Shown here: piece by piece, positions 8,004 through 16,922 of the stretch | Layout of the letters: each line of letters begins with the position of its first letter | How positions within the stretch are numbered: position 1 is the first letter of the stretch | NCBI GenBank assembly: GCA_036273855.1 | Contig: DASUGU010000142.1 | Span: 124,001-188,000 of the forward strand | Reading direction: 5' to 3' | Source of the DNA: DATEPR01 sp036273855 | GTDB taxonomy: Bacteria; Actinomycetota; Actinomycetes; Mycobacteriales; Pseudonocardiaceae | Length of the DNA stretch: 64,000 nucleotides | The notes under the pieces: generated by a model | What the model was told of the DNA's origin: nothing | Seen by the model: only the letters and a program-made list of their open reading frames with translations | The model's database searches: none | Translations under genes and position numbers: made by a program

Positions 8004-9565
8004 GACCGGGCCGCCGCCAGTAGGCTGCCGCGGTCCACCTTGCCGGTGCCCGACAGCGGCAGCGAGTCCCGCAGCACGATCGTGGCCGGGACCATGTACT
8101 CCGGCAGTCGGACGCGCAGCTGGTCGCGGATCGCCTGCGGCGTGCACCCCGGCCCGTCCGGCACCACGAACGCCACCAGCGACCGCTGTCCCGCCGGGTC
8201 GGCGGTGACCGTGACGAAGCACTGCCGGACGTCGGGATGCCGGTCCAGGAAGTGGGCGATCTCACCGAGTTCGATCCGGTGGCCGTTGATCTTCACCTGG
8301 TCGTCCAGGCGCCCCTGGAACACCACGTTGCCGTCGTCGAGCAGGTAGCCGCGATCGCCGGTGCGGTACAGCCGTTCCGCGACACCGCCGATCTCGCGGT
8401 CCGCGAATGACGTCCGGGTGGCGTCCGGCATGCCGAGATAACCCGGCGTCAGGCCGGGACCGGCGAGACAGATCTCGCCCGGCTCACCGGGCGCGCAGAG
8501 GCGGTCGTCGGCGACCAGGTACAGCCGGGTGTTCTGGATGGGCAGGCCGATCGGCAACGCGGGCAGCGCCGGATCGAGCCGCCGGACCGGGTGGTACGTG
8601 GCGAACGTGGTGCACTCGGTCGGTCCGTAGACACTGACCACCTTGTCCGGACCGTACCGGCGCACCGCGCGGTCCATGTGCGTGAGCGAGTGTGCCTCGC
8701 CGCCGGTCAGCACGGTCGGCACGGTGTCCAGGATCTCCGGTGCCTCGTCCAGGATGACGTTGAACAGCGCGGTCGTCAGGAACACGACCGTCACGCGGTT
8801 CTCCCGCAGCAGCCGGCCGAGCTCGGAGATGCGCGGGAGGGTGGCCGGATACAGCACGCACGTGCCGCCGCACAGCAGCGCGCCCCAGATCTCGAAGGTC
8901 GCCGCGTCGAAATGGACCGGTGCCATGTGCAGCAGCACCGTGTCCCGGTCCAGCCGGGCGTACCGGGAGCCGTGCGTGAGCCGGGCGACGGCGCGATGCG
9001 TGATCGGCACGCCCTTGGGCTGCCCGGTCGAACCGGAGGTGAAGTTGATGTACGCGATGTCGTCCGGCCGGCCAGGGGTCGTCGGCCCCGGGCCGGCTGC
9101 GGTGTGCCACAGCCGGGTCAGCGGCACGATCCGGCGGTCCGGGAACCGGCCGGACAGCTCGGCCGGCCGGTCGGTGAGCACCAGGCGGCACGCGGCGCGG
9201 AGGAACACACCGTGCAGCCGTTCGTCCGGCCACGACCGGTCGAACGGCAGGTAGGCGCAGCCGCACTTGACGATCGCCACCAGGGCGATGATCAACTCGG
9301 GTGACCGGTCGGCGCAGATCCCGACCACGTCGCCCGGCCGCGCCCCCTCGGCCCGCAGCAGCGCGGCCACCCCGTCGGCGAGCCGGTCGAGTTCGGCGTA
9401 CCGCAGCGCGCGGTCTACGCCGACGACCGCACAGGCATCGGGACGGCGCCGCACGGTCGCCGCGAACAGCTCCTGGACGGTGCTGTCGGCGGGATAGGGC
9501 ACGGAGGTCGTGTTGACGGCGGCGTGGATCGCCAGCGCCCGACGGTCAGCGCGCAGCCCGCGCAT
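8000..9565 (-). CDS. Stand-alone NRPS adenylation enzyme, Val/Ile-like pocket
   Basis: A 521-residue free-standing A domain with all core motifs: NFTSGSTGQPKG, YGPTE, YRTGDRG and the C-terminal GTGKVDRG lysine. Reading the ten pocket positions by eye gives D-A-F-F-L-G-V-T-F-K, which resembles codes for branched aliphatic residues such as Val and Ile. GGAGG lies six bases before the ATG at 9565, and the start overlaps the thioesterase stop. It should load the stand-alone carrier protein encoded at 10.3-10.6 kb with an aliphatic amino acid for chlorination, as KtzB does for KtzC. The code was read manually and should be taken as a guide. Confidence 0.88.
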   Translation of the reverse strand: MRGLRADRRALAIHAAVNTTSVPYPADSTVQELFAATVRRRPDACAVVGVDRALRYAELDRLADGVAALLRAEGARPGDVVGICADRSPELIIALVAIVKCGCAYLPFDRSWPDERLHGVFLRAACRLVLTDRPAELSGRFPDRRIVPLTRLWHTAAGPGPTTPGRPDDIAYINFTSGSTGQPKGVPITHRAVARLTHGSRYARLDRDTVLLHMAPVHFDAATFEIWGALLCGGTCVLYPATLPRISELGRLLRENRVTVVFLTTALFNVILDEAPEILDTVPTVLTGGEAHSLTHMDRAVRRYGPDKVVSVYGPTECTTFATYHPVRRLDPALPALPIGLPIQNTRLYLVADDRLCAPGEPGEICLAGPGLTPGYLGMPDATRTSFADREIGGVAERLYRTGDRGYLLDDGNVVFQGRLDDQVKINGHRIELGEIAHFLDRHPDVRQCFVTVTADPAGQRSLVAFVVPDGPGCTPQAIRDQLRVRLPEYMVPATIVLRDSLPLSGTGKVDRGSLLAAARS

Positions 9566-10316
9566 CCGACACCTCCAGTCTCGCGTTGATGATCTCCAGC
9601 AACGGCGCCACGTGCGTGTCCAGGAAGAAGTGGCCACCGGCCGTCTCGACCACCTCGCTGCCCGGCCCGCCGAACGCGGGCCAGCCGGCCATGCTCGCGG
9701 CCGGGTCGATCGGGTCGTCCCGGCCGTGGATCGCGGTGATCGGCACGGCCACGGGTCTCCCGTGCCGGTCCCCCCACAGTTCGGCCAGCCGGATCTCGTC
9801 CCGGACGACCGGCAGCAGCACCCGCATCAGCAACCGGTCGGACAGGATCTCGGCCGGCGTGCCGCCCATGGCGCCGACCGCGTGCCGGAAGCCGTCGTCC
9901 GTCAGGTCGTGCATGTACGGCCGGGTCTGCGGGAAGTCCGGGCTGCGACAGCCCGCCACGAACAGCCGCTTCGTCCGGCCGGGATACTCGACCGTCGCGC
10001 GGTGGGTCAGCTCGTAGGCCAGCCGGCCGCCGAAGCTGTGCCCGAACAGCGCGTGGTCGCGGGACAGCAGCGGCGACAGCGCGGCGAACGTGTCCGAGAC
10101 CAACCGGTCCCAGTCCCGATAGCGCTGCTCGCCGATCCGCCGGCCGTGGCCGGGCAGCCGGACCGCCACCAGCTCGACGCCCGACGGCATCCCGTCGGCC
10201 CACGCCTTGAAGTTGTCCGGGTTGCCACCGGCGTAGGCGAGGCAGACCAGGGTGAGCCGCGGCGGACCTGCCGACCGGCTGATCGGCACCAGCCACGTGT
10301 CCGGATCGGACGGCAC
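9546..10316 (-). CDS. Type II thioesterase (alpha/beta hydrolase)
   Basis: A 256-residue free-standing thioesterase: nucleophile elbow GHSFGG, catalytic Asp in IHGRDDPI and His in AGGHFF. Such enzymes clear mis-loaded carrier proteins or hydrolyse a finished aminoacyl thioester. Within a SyrB2-type cassette an alpha/beta hydrolase may also shuttle the halogenated residue to another carrier, but the known shuttles (SyrC, CmaE) use Cys as nucleophile, whereas Ser is seen here. The gene starts with GTG at 10316, closely follows the carrier-protein gene and overlaps the A-domain gene by 20 bp. Confidence 0.9.
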   Translation of the reverse strand: MPSDPDTWLVPISRSAGPPRLTLVCLAYAGGNPDNFKAWADGMPSGVELVAVRLPGHGRRIGEQRYRDWDRLVSDTFAALSPLLSRDHALFGHSFGGRLAYELTHRATVEYPGRTKRLFVAGCRSPDFPQTRPYMHDLTDDGFRHAVGAMGGTPAEILSDRLLMRVLLPVVRDEIRLAELWGDRHGRPVAVPITAIHGRDDPIDPAASMAGWPAFGGPGSEVVETAGGHFFLDTHVAPLLEIINARLEVSDARAAR

Positions 10317-10325
10317 AACCCGGTC

Positions 10326-10595
10326 CTAGCCGTCGGTCAGCGAGTCGACCCGGGTCCTGGCCCGCCACAGGAGGTCCGCGATCTCGCGGAGGTCGGCGCA
10401 CCGGAACAGATCGTCCGGCGCGAGCGTGTCCGGGCCGAACTCGGCGTCGATCCGGGCGATCAGCCGCACCACGGTGAGCGAGTTGGCGCCTGCGTCGAAC
10501 AGGTCGTCCGCGCCGCTGGTCACCGGGACACCGAGTTGCCGGCAGGCGTCGACCAGCCATGCCTCGATCTGCTCGCTGCTCTGTAGCTCGTTCAT
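10326..10595 (-). CDS. Stand-alone peptidyl carrier protein
   Basis: An 89-residue carrier protein. The phosphopantetheine site is the Ser of FDAGANSLTVVRL, a slightly altered form of the usual GGxSL. Stand-alone carriers of this size hold an amino acid as thioester while tailoring enzymes act on it. The neighbours fit: the SyrB2-type halogenase is 13 bp upstream, then a thioesterase, the A domain and the flavoprotein follow downstream on the same strand. This matches KtzC in kutzneride synthesis. The start is the ATG at 10595. Confidence 0.9.
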   Translation of the reverse strand: MNELQSSEQIEAWLVDACRQLGVPVTSGADDLFDAGANSLTVVRLIARIDAEFGPDTLAPDDLFRCADLREIADLLWRARTRVDSLTDG

Positions 10596-10608
10596 GTCAA
10601 CCCGTTTC

Positions 10609-11556
10609 TCACCACGCGCGGAAGACGTGACCGGACACGGTGCGATCGACGAAGCGGTTGTGGCCGTATTCGTCCTTGCCGGACACCAGGACGTTGCCGA
10701 ACCGCGCGAGATCGGCCTCGCCACCGAACTCCTCCAGCTCGGTCGAGTACGGGTACACCCGCACGGAGGTCGGCAGGTAGCGCGCCGCGAAGCCCAGCCG
10801 CATCCGGTTGGTCCTGCCCAGGTGTGGATGGGACGCGTGCATCAGCGTCGACCAGAAGATGATGAACTGGCCCTGCCGCATCTCCTGGGACACGGCCTTC
10901 GACTCGTCCGGCGACCAGTTGGGATCCTTCTGCAACTGCCGGTAGTCGTAGCCGAAGAAGCCGCGGCGCACACCGTTCTTCTCCACCCGGTTGATGGAAT
11001 CCGGGTCGTACACCATCGTCTTCGACTCGTCGTAGTTCATGGTCTTGTGTGAGCCGGGGATGAACTGCAGGCAGCCGGTCTCGATCGGCGCGTCGGTGAA
11101 GGCGGCCCACACGGTGATGGTGCCGCCGAAGTCGGCGTCGTTCGGCCACACGATCTGTGGCTGCTTCGAGCCGGCCACGTTGGAGAAGTTGTCCGCCTGG
11201 TGCCAGTCGGTGCCCTCGTCCCCCGGGTACTTGGGGAAGAACTCGGTGCGCCAGCACAGCGTGTCCGGGCCGAGAATGCTCGACACCCGGTTCACGATCT
11301 CCGGCCGGGTGATGTGGTCGGCGAGGAAATCGATGTCCAGATGGCGGTCGTAGTTGGCCAGGTTGGTGCTGCCCGAGATGGCCCTGTCCCTGCTGTAGAT
11401 CGAGGTCGTCGAGTCCATCAGCTTCGGGCGCAGCGCCCGCAGGTGCCGCTCCATCTCGTCCGGTTCGTACAGGTCGAACGGTCCGATGAACCCGTCGCGG
11501 CCGAACCGTTCGAGCTCGTCCGAGCTCAGGCTGAAATCGACGGTCTGCTGCGTCAT
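10609..11556 (-). CDS. Non-haem Fe(II)/2-oxoglutarate halogenase, SyrB2/KtzD family
   Basis: A 315-residue protein, about the length of SyrB2. It follows the SyrB2 sequence closely over long stretches, including FFPKYPGDEGTDWHQAD, GGTITVWAAFTDA and GVRRGFFGYDYRQLQ. The key evidence is His119-Gln120-Ala121: hydroxylases have Asp or Glu at the third position, while the Ala in halogenases leaves an open iron site for chloride. The distal His is His240 in STLMHASHPH. Substrates of this family are aminoacyl groups on a carrier protein, and a carrier gene follows immediately. It is first in a five-gene run ending at the flavoprotein and is divergent from an MFS transporter. Expected reaction: chlorination of an unactivated methyl of a PCP-bound aliphatic residue. 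Confidence 0.95.
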   Translation of the reverse strand: MTQQTVDFSLSSDELERFGRDGFIGPFDLYEPDEMERHLRALRPKLMDSTTSIYSRDRAISGSTNLANYDRHLDIDFLADHITRPEIVNRVSSILGPDTLCWRTEFFPKYPGDEGTDWHQADNFSNVAGSKQPQIVWPNDADFGGTITVWAAFTDAPIETGCLQFIPGSHKTMNYDESKTMVYDPDSINRVEKNGVRRGFFGYDYRQLQKDPNWSPDESKAVSQEMRQGQFIIFWSTLMHASHPHLGRTNRMRLGFAARYLPTSVRVYPYSTELEEFGGEADLARFGNVLVSGKDEYGHNRFVDRTVSGHVFRAW

Positions 11557-11673
11557 CCCTGCCCCTAACCTTGTGTTCGCTCTGGCGCCACTGTCGCGCA
11601 CCGACGGGCCCGGCGGCTGTCCGGACTTCCACCGACTCGTCCGCGCCGGGGGCGGGCGGCACCGTGGGATCCG

Positions 11674-12924
11674 ATGCGTGGGGATGAGAGCGACTTCCGG
11701 TTGTTGTGGACCGGGGACATCGTGTCCCAGATCGGTTCGCAGATCACCTTGTTCGCGTTGCCGTACCTCGCCGTCGTCGCCCTACGGGCCGGGGGTGGCC
11801 AGATCGGGCCGCTGCAGGCGCTCTACACGCTGCCGTTCCTGCTGGTGCCGCTGGCGGCAGGGGTGTGGCTGGAACGGCGGTCACTGCGCTCGGTGCTGGT
11901 GGCGACGAACCTGGGGTGCGCGGTTCTCGTGTTGTCGGTGCCGTTGCTCGCTGCGGCGGGCCGGCTGAGCCTGACCCAGCTGTACGTCATCGCGGTGCTG
12001 GGCGGCGCGGCCACGGTCACCGCGGAGATCGCCAAGCTCACGCTGGTGCCCCAACTCGTGCGCGCGGACCGGCTGGCCACGGCCAACAGCAGGCTCGGCA
12101 TCGGGATCGCGGTGGGCATCACGGCCGGCCCCGGCCTGGCCGGCCTGCTGACCGGTGCGGTGGGTGCCCCGTTCGCGCTGATCGTCGACGGCGCGACATA
12201 CGTGTTCTGCGTGGCCACCGTACTGCGCATCCGGCATCGCGAACCGGCCCACCGGCCGCCGCCCGGGCGCGATCTGCGCGCGGAACTGGCCGATGGCCTG
12301 CGCACGGTGTTCGGCACCCCGCCGGTGCGGTGGATCGCGATCCACGCCGCGCTGTTCAACGCGGCCGTCCAGGTGCTCAGCGTCGCCGTTCTGCTGTACT
12401 TCGTGCGCGACCTGGGGTTCGGCGGCGGCGCGTACGGCGTCGTGCTGCTGTGCGGCGGGGTGGGCGCGGTGCTGGGTTCGCTGGCCGCGCCCGCACTGAT
12501 CCGCAGGCTGGGCCACGGACGCGCGATGCTGGGCGCACTCGGCCTGTGCGTGAACGCCTTCTGGTTCCTGCCGCTGGCGCATGGCGGCCGCACGGTGACG
12601 GTGGTGTGGTTCGCCCTCACCTTGCTGGTCGGCCTGATCGGCAGCGGCGTCGGTGGCGTGGTGGCCACGACCGTGCGCCAGCTGCTGACGCCGGTCGCAC
12701 TGCACCGCAAGATGAACGGCAGCTACCAGATGGTGAACTTCGGCGCGATCCCGGTGGGCGCGCTGGTCGGCGGTGCGCTGGCGGACCGGTTGGGCGCACA
12801 CACCACCCTGTGGGTGGCGGCGGCCGTGCTGGTCGTGGCGGTGACACCGCTGGCCGCCCGGCCGGTGCGGTCGCTCGGCCCGGTGCTCGTCCAGGCCGAA
12901 CCGGACCCGCTACCGACGGACTGA
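11674..12924 (+). CDS. MFS transporter, probable product exporter
   Basis: A 416-residue membrane protein with around ten to twelve hydrophobic segments, of the MFS group that includes enterobactin-exporter-like proteins. It begins in a short cytoplasmic stretch (FRLLWTGDIVSQIGSQITL) typical of these pumps. It is the only plus-strand gene between the two minus-strand blocks, divergent from the halogenase. Its last bases overlap the 3' end of the transketolase gene by 15 bp tail to tail. Position makes export of, or resistance to, the peptide product the most likely role. The upstream 117-bp gap must carry both promoters, but I see no convincing -10/-35 pair. Confidence 0.88.
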   Translation: MRGDESDFRLLWTGDIVSQIGSQITLFALPYLAVVALRAGGGQIGPLQALYTLPFLLVPLAAGVWLERRSLRSVLVATNLGCAVLVLSVPLLAAAGRLSLTQLYVIAVLGGAATVTAEIAKLTLVPQLVRADRLATANSRLGIGIAVGITAGPGLAGLLTGAVGAPFALIVDGATYVFCVATVLRIRHREPAHRPPPGRDLRAELADGLRTVFGTPPVRWIAIHAALFNAAVQVLSVAVLLYFVRDLGFGGGAYGVVLLCGGVGAVLGSLAAPALIRRLGHGRAMLGALGLCVNAFWFLPLAHGGRTVTVVWFALTLLVGLIGSGVGGVVATTVRQLLTPVALHRKMNGSYQMVNFGAIPVGALVGGALADRLGAHTTLWVAAAVLVVAVTPLAARPVRSLGPVLVQAEPDPLPTD

Positions 12925-13890
12925 CCGGTCCCGGACGATCGCCAGCGCTTCGGTGGCGATCGCGGCCGGAGTGATGCCCGCGGCGGTCAACAGGGTCAGC
13001 TCGTCGCCGACCAGGTCGCTGAACCGGTCCGGCACGCCCACCCGGCGCACCGGGCACGGCCGGTGCGCCGACACCGTCTCAGCCACGGCCCCGCCGAGAC
13101 CGCCGACCACCAGGTGGTCCTCGACGGTGACGATCCCGGCCGTCCGCGCCGCGGCCCGCCGGACGGCCGCCGAGTCCAGCGGTTTGACCGTGTGCACGTT
13201 CAGCACGGTCGAGCGCACTCCGTCGGCGGCCAGCAGATCCGCCGCCGCCAACGCCATCAGCACCGGGTGCGGGCCGGTGGCCATCAGGGTGACGTCGTCG
13301 CCGGCGCGGAGCTCGACGGCCCGGCCGACCCGGAACGCGGGCGGCTCGGCGTACACCAGTGGTGTCGCGCCCCGGCCCAGTCGCAGGAACACCGGGCCGG
13401 GCAGCCGCGCCGACGCCAGCATCGCCTGCTCGGCCTCGACCGCGTCGGCCGGTACCAGCACGGTGAGATCGGGCATGGTGCGCATGATGGCCAGGTCCTC
13501 GACCGCGTGGTGGGTCGGGCCGTAGTGGCCCGCGGACAGCCCGCCGTGCGTGACCACGATCCGCACCGGCAGGTTGTTGCCCGCCACGTCGACCTTGATC
13601 TGCTCGGCGGCCCGCGCCGCGGCGAAGCTGCTCAGCGTGTGCGCGTACGGGACGAGGCCGGCGGCGGCCATGCCGGCGGCGACGCCGATCAGGTTGGCCT
13701 CGGCGATCCCTACGTTGACGTACTGATCCGGCAGTTCGGCGAACAGGTCCTCCAGACCGCCGACATCGGAGTCCAGACACATCACGCGGGAGTCGGCGCG
13801 TGCCAGGTCGAGCAGCGCGGCACGGCACACCTCGCGTGCGGGCCCCGCATAGCGCGCCGCCCACTCCGGGGCGACAACGGTGTCCGTCAT
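12910..13890 (-). CDS. Transketolase, C-terminal (Pyr/TkC) subunit
   Basis: A 326-residue half-transketolase. It has the pyrimidine-domain Glu region YVNVGIAEANLIGVAAGMA, which activates thiamine diphosphate, and a C-terminal transketolase domain (VNVHTVKPLD, VEDHLVVGGLGG). It is paired with the N-terminal subunit immediately upstream by an ATGA overlap. In AmCP antibiotic pathways a split transketolase adds a two-carbon ketol unit to the LysW-bound glutamate semialdehyde, making the seven-carbon skeleton. A housekeeping role is unlikely for a split pair embedded in an NRPS operon. This is the last gene of the nine-gene operon. Confidence 0.93.
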   Translation of the reverse strand: MTDTVVAPEWAARYAGPAREVCRAALLDLARADSRVMCLDSDVGGLEDLFAELPDQYVNVGIAEANLIGVAAGMAAAGLVPYAHTLSSFAAARAAEQIKVDVAGNNLPVRIVVTHGGLSAGHYGPTHHAVEDLAIMRTMPDLTVLVPADAVEAEQAMLASARLPGPVFLRLGRGATPLVYAEPPAFRVGRAVELRAGDDVTLMATGPHPVLMALAAADLLAADGVRSTVLNVHTVKPLDSAAVRRAAARTAGIVTVEDHLVVGGLGGAVAETVSAHRPCPVRRVGVPDRFSDLVGDELTLLTAAGITPAAIATEALAIVRDRSVRR

Positions 13891-14717
13891 ACCAGTCGCT
13901 CCTTGCGGTTGCGCAGGCCGGCCAACGCCTTGGCGTACAGTTTCGGCGTCAGCTTCACGTAGTGGCTCTTCTTGCGGTCCTCCAGCATCGGCACACCGGC
14001 TCCCTTGAGCGTGCGGGCGAGCACCATGGTCGGCCGCCCGGCCGCGGCCGGCAGACTGTCGAATGTGGACATCAGGGCGGCGATGTCGTGCCCGTCCACC
14101 TCGCGCACCGCCCACCCGAACGCACGCCAGCGATCGGCGAGCGGTTCCAGCGGCACGCAGTCCTCGGTGCGTCCGGTGATCTGCCAACCGTTGCGGTCCA
14201 CGATCGCCACCAGGTTGTCCAGTCCCTGCCCGGCGGCCGTCATCGCCGCCTCCCACACCGAACCCTCCTGCAGCTCGCCGTCACCGAGCAGCACGACCGC
14301 GCGGGACGGCCGGCCGAGCCTGCGGGCCGCGATGGCCGCGCCACAGCCCAGCGACAGCCCGTGGCCCAACGACCCGGTCGGCAGCTCGACGCCGGGCACC
14401 GTGCGCAGCGGATGGCCGGCCAGCCGGCTGCCCGGCCGCGCGTAGCCGTCGCATTCCTCGATCGGGAAGAAACCGAACTCCGCGAGCACCGCGTACAGCG
14501 CGGCCGCCGCATGCCCCTTGCTGAGCACGAACCAGTCCCGGTCCGGCCAGTCCGGCTGGTCCGGCCGCACCCGCAACACATGTCCGTAGAGGACGATCAG
14601 CAGGTCCGTCGCGGACAGGCCGCCGCCCAGGTGCGCGCCCTCCGGCCCGCTGCCCATCGCCAGGATCCGCTCGCGCACGCGGTACGCCCGCGCCGCCAGG
14701 TCCTCGACCTCGGTCAA
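13887..14717 (-). CDS. Transketolase, N-terminal (PP/TkN) subunit
   Basis: A 276-residue thiamine-diphosphate-binding half-transketolase: SKGHAAAALYAVLAE, SLGHGLSLGCG and the ThDP/Mg motif GDGELQEGSVWEAA with downstream DRNGW. I place the start at the TTG at 14717, which overlaps the aminotransferase stop as TTGA and has GGAGG seven bases upstream. The upstream ORF extension is only the shadow of the neighbouring gene. Together with the following subunit it should transfer a ketol group, probably from a sugar phosphate, to LysW-glutamyl semialdehyde. Confidence 0.92.
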   Translation of the reverse strand: MTEVEDLAARAYRVRERILAMGSGPEGAHLGGGLSATDLLIVLYGHVLRVRPDQPDWPDRDWFVLSKGHAAAALYAVLAEFGFFPIEECDGYARPGSRLAGHPLRTVPGVELPTGSLGHGLSLGCGAAIAARRLGRPSRAVVLLGDGELQEGSVWEAAMTAAGQGLDNLVAIVDRNGWQITGRTEDCVPLEPLADRWRAFGWAVREVDGHDIAALMSTFDSLPAAAGRPTMVLARTLKGAGVPMLEDRKKSHYVKLTPKLYAKALAGLRNRKERLV

Positions 14718-16060
14718 CCGGTCACCTCCGCCGGTTGCCCCCACGGCGGCACGTACTCCATCGCGCGGGCGACGTCGCCGATGGTGTCCAGGTGCTGCCA
14801 CACCTTCTCGAACGCGTCGGCACAGCGCTCCAGCATCGGACCGGCCGCCGGGTTGAGGTGCCAGCGTTGCAGGGTGAGCGAGTCGGACAGCACGGCCAGC
14901 GTGTTCGGGTAGTCCTGCGGACGCTCCGGCGGCCGGTCGGCGCCGGGCAGCCGCCACGGGTAACCGCCGAATCCGGCCCGGGTGCGGAACGCCTGCTGCA
15001 TCGGCAGTGGCACCCGCTGGTACTGCTGCACGGGCACGCCTTCGGCCCGCAGCGCGCGCTCCAGCACGGCACGCACCGCGCCCGGCTCCGCCGCGATCCC
15101 CATGCCGTCCGGGTCGAACCGGAAACGCAGGATGTGCCAGGCATGCGTGCGGTCGTCCGGGCAGTGCGGCACCCGCAGTCCGGGCAGCGCCGCCAGCCGG
15201 GCCAGCAGTGCGCGGACGTTGCGGTCCCGCGCGGTGTGGTAGGCCGGCAGCCGGGCCAACTGGCACCGGGTGAACGCTGCCTGTACCGCGCTGAGCTTGG
15301 CGTTGCCGGCCAGCTCCCGGGAGATGTAGTCGCGTTTGGCCCGCCCCTCCAGTTCCTCGCCGAACTGGCGATGGCGCAGGACCGTGCGGTGCAGCTGGGT
15401 GTCGTCGGTGTTGAGCAGGCCGCCCTCACCGCAGGTCGGCAGGTTCTTCACCACGTTGAGGCTGAAGGCGGCGACATCGCCCAACGCGCCGGCCGCCCGG
15501 CCGCGGTAGCGCGCCGTGTGCGCCTGGGCCGCGTCCTCGACCAACAACAGGTGGTGCCGATCGGCGAGGGCGCGCAGTTCCGCCATGTCGCACGGCAGAC
15601 CGTGCAGGTGCACGGCGATGATCGCGCGGGTGCGGCTGGTGATCGCGGCGCGGGCGGCCGCCGGGTCGATCGTGAACGTCACCGGGTCGATGTCCACGAA
15701 GACCGGGACCAGGAACCGGCGCACCGCGGCGACCGCACTGGCGATGAACGACAGTGCGGGCACGAGCACCTCCGCCCCCGGTTCGATCCCGGCTGCGGCC
15801 ATGGCCAGTTCCAGGGCGTCGGTGCCGCTGGCCAGCGCGGCCGCGTGGGCGGTGCCGACCTGTGCCGCCCATTCCCGTTCCAGCAGCTGCACCTCGCCGT
15901 CGCCCGGGTTGTTCGACGTGAACCGCCCGCTGTCCAGCACCCGCAGCACGGCGGCGCGTTCCGCGTCGGTCACCACCGGCCAGGCCACCGACGACGGGTC
16001 CACCCGGTCCGGCGGCAGGGCCCGGCGGCCGCCGAACAGCGCCAGCTTCCCGGTGCTCAC
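14714..16060 (-). CDS. DegT/DnrJ/EryC1-type PLP aminotransferase
   Basis: A 448-residue aminotransferase of the sugar/AHBA-synthase type. Signs are ASGTDALELAMAAAG (phosphate-binding turn), VEDAAQAHTARYRG and the internal-aldimine lysine in SLNVVKNLPTCGEGG. The gene starts with GTG at 16060, overlapping the LysX stop as GTGA behind a GGGAGG site, and the next gene starts inside its stop. In the AmCP route an enzyme of this family aminates the 6-keto group left by transketolase, giving 2,6-diamino-5,7-dihydroxyheptanoate on the carrier. The gene order here (ligase, aminotransferase, transketolase halves) supports this over a sugar pathway, for which no other genes exist nearby. Confidence 0.92.
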   Translation of the reverse strand: MSTGKLALFGGRRALPPDRVDPSSVAWPVVTDAERAAVLRVLDSGRFTSNNPGDGEVQLLEREWAAQVGTAHAAALASGTDALELAMAAAGIEPGAEVLVPALSFIASAVAAVRRFLVPVFVDIDPVTFTIDPAAARAAITSRTRAIIAVHLHGLPCDMAELRALADRHHLLLVEDAAQAHTARYRGRAAGALGDVAAFSLNVVKNLPTCGEGGLLNTDDTQLHRTVLRHRQFGEELEGRAKRDYISRELAGNAKLSAVQAAFTRCQLARLPAYHTARDRNVRALLARLAALPGLRVPHCPDDRTHAWHILRFRFDPDGMGIAAEPGAVRAVLERALRAEGVPVQQYQRVPLPMQQAFRTRAGFGGYPWRLPGADRPPERPQDYPNTLAVLSDSLTLQRWHLNPAAGPMLERCADAFEKVWQHLDTIGDVARAMEYVPPWGQPAEVTG

Positions 16061-16920
16061 ACGTCCTCCCGCAGCCGGTCGAGCACGTGGTCGACGTAGC
16101 GGGCGACCAGGTCGACGCCCAGGACTTCGATGGCACCGTGGAACTCCGGGGTGTGGTTGACCTCGTTGACGTAACGGGTGCCGTCCCGGTGTTCCAACAC
16201 GTCGATGCCCAGCACCCCGTCCCCGATCGCGGCCGCCGCCGCGGTCAGCAGGTCGACCAGGTCGTCGTCCAGCGGGCACACCAGCGGCCGGCCACCGCGT
16301 TTGGTGTTCGTCCGCCACTCGGTGGACGTCTTGTAGATCGCCCCGATCACCTCGCCGCCCATCACGTACGCCTTGATGTCGCGGTCCGGCTTGTCGATGT
16401 ACTCCTGGACGTAGGTGACCTGGTTGACCGGATTCGGCAGCGCGGTGCGGTGTTCCAGCACGGCTTCAGCCGTCTCCCGGCAGTCCAGCCGGGCGGCCAG
16501 CCTGCCCCACGACCCGATCACCGGCTTGACCACCGCCGGATAGCCGAAATCCGCCAGTGCGTCCAGTGCCGCCTCCGGGGTCAGCGTGACCAGCCAGTGG
16601 GGCACCGGCAGCTTGGCCGCCTGCAGGGCCAGCGTGGTGCGCAGCTTGTCCCCGCACACCGACCCGATCGCGGAGCTGTTGACCACCGGGACACCCGCGC
16701 TCTCCAGCAGCCAGGTCGCGTAGGTGCCCCGGGTGTGCGAGATCTCCCGGTTCACCGCGCCCCGGTACGGTGGTTCGCCGGCACCGGTGAACACCGCCCG
16801 CCGCGCGTCCAGCACCTCGAACGCGACACCGCGGCGGGCCAACTCGGCGAGCAGCAGTTTCTCCTCGAGTCGGATCCGGGACGCGACAACGGCGATCGGC
16901 CGGCCGGCAGTGGCGTTCAT
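16057..16920 (-). CDS. lysX: LysX/RimK-type ATP-grasp ligase for the LysW carrier
   Basis: About 287 residues. ATP-grasp motifs are VVKPVIGSWGRLAARL, characteristic of LysX, and the C-terminal metal-binding EVNHTPEFHG. LysX joins the alpha-amino group of aminoadipate or glutamate to the terminal Glu of LysW using ATP. The matching LysW lies 10 kb to the left. In the antibiotic pathways the substrate is glutamate, but I cannot tell glutamate from aminoadipate by sequence alone. Three possible starts (GTG 16926, ATG 16923, ATG 16920) lie together after GGGAGGG. The last gives the best spacing. It overlaps or abuts the LysK-like gene upstream and the aminotransferase downstream. Confidence 0.92.
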   Translation of the reverse strand: MNATAGRPIAVVASRIRLEEKLLLAELARRGVAFEVLDARRAVFTGAGEPPYRGAVNREISHTRGTYATWLLESAGVPVVNSSAIGSVCGDKLRTTLALQAAKLPVPHWLVTLTPEAALDALADFGYPAVVKPVIGSWGRLAARLDCRETAEAVLEHRTALPNPVNQVTYVQEYIDKPDRDIKAYVMGGEVIGAIYKTSTEWRTNTKRGGRPLVCPLDDDLVDLLTAAAAAIGDGVLGIDVLEHRDGTRYVNEVNHTPEFHGAIEVLGVDLVARYVDHVLDRLREDV

Positions 16921-16922
16921 CA

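Noticed and set aside
9546..10316. SyrC/CmaE-type aminoacyl shuttle
   Set aside because: Those enzymes use a Cys nucleophile; GHSFGG shows Ser, so an editing thioesterase is the simpler call.
10609..11556. Annotation as a phytanoyl-CoA-type hydroxylase
   Set aside because: The first facial-triad motif is HQA, not HxD, and the protein tracks SyrB2 along its length.
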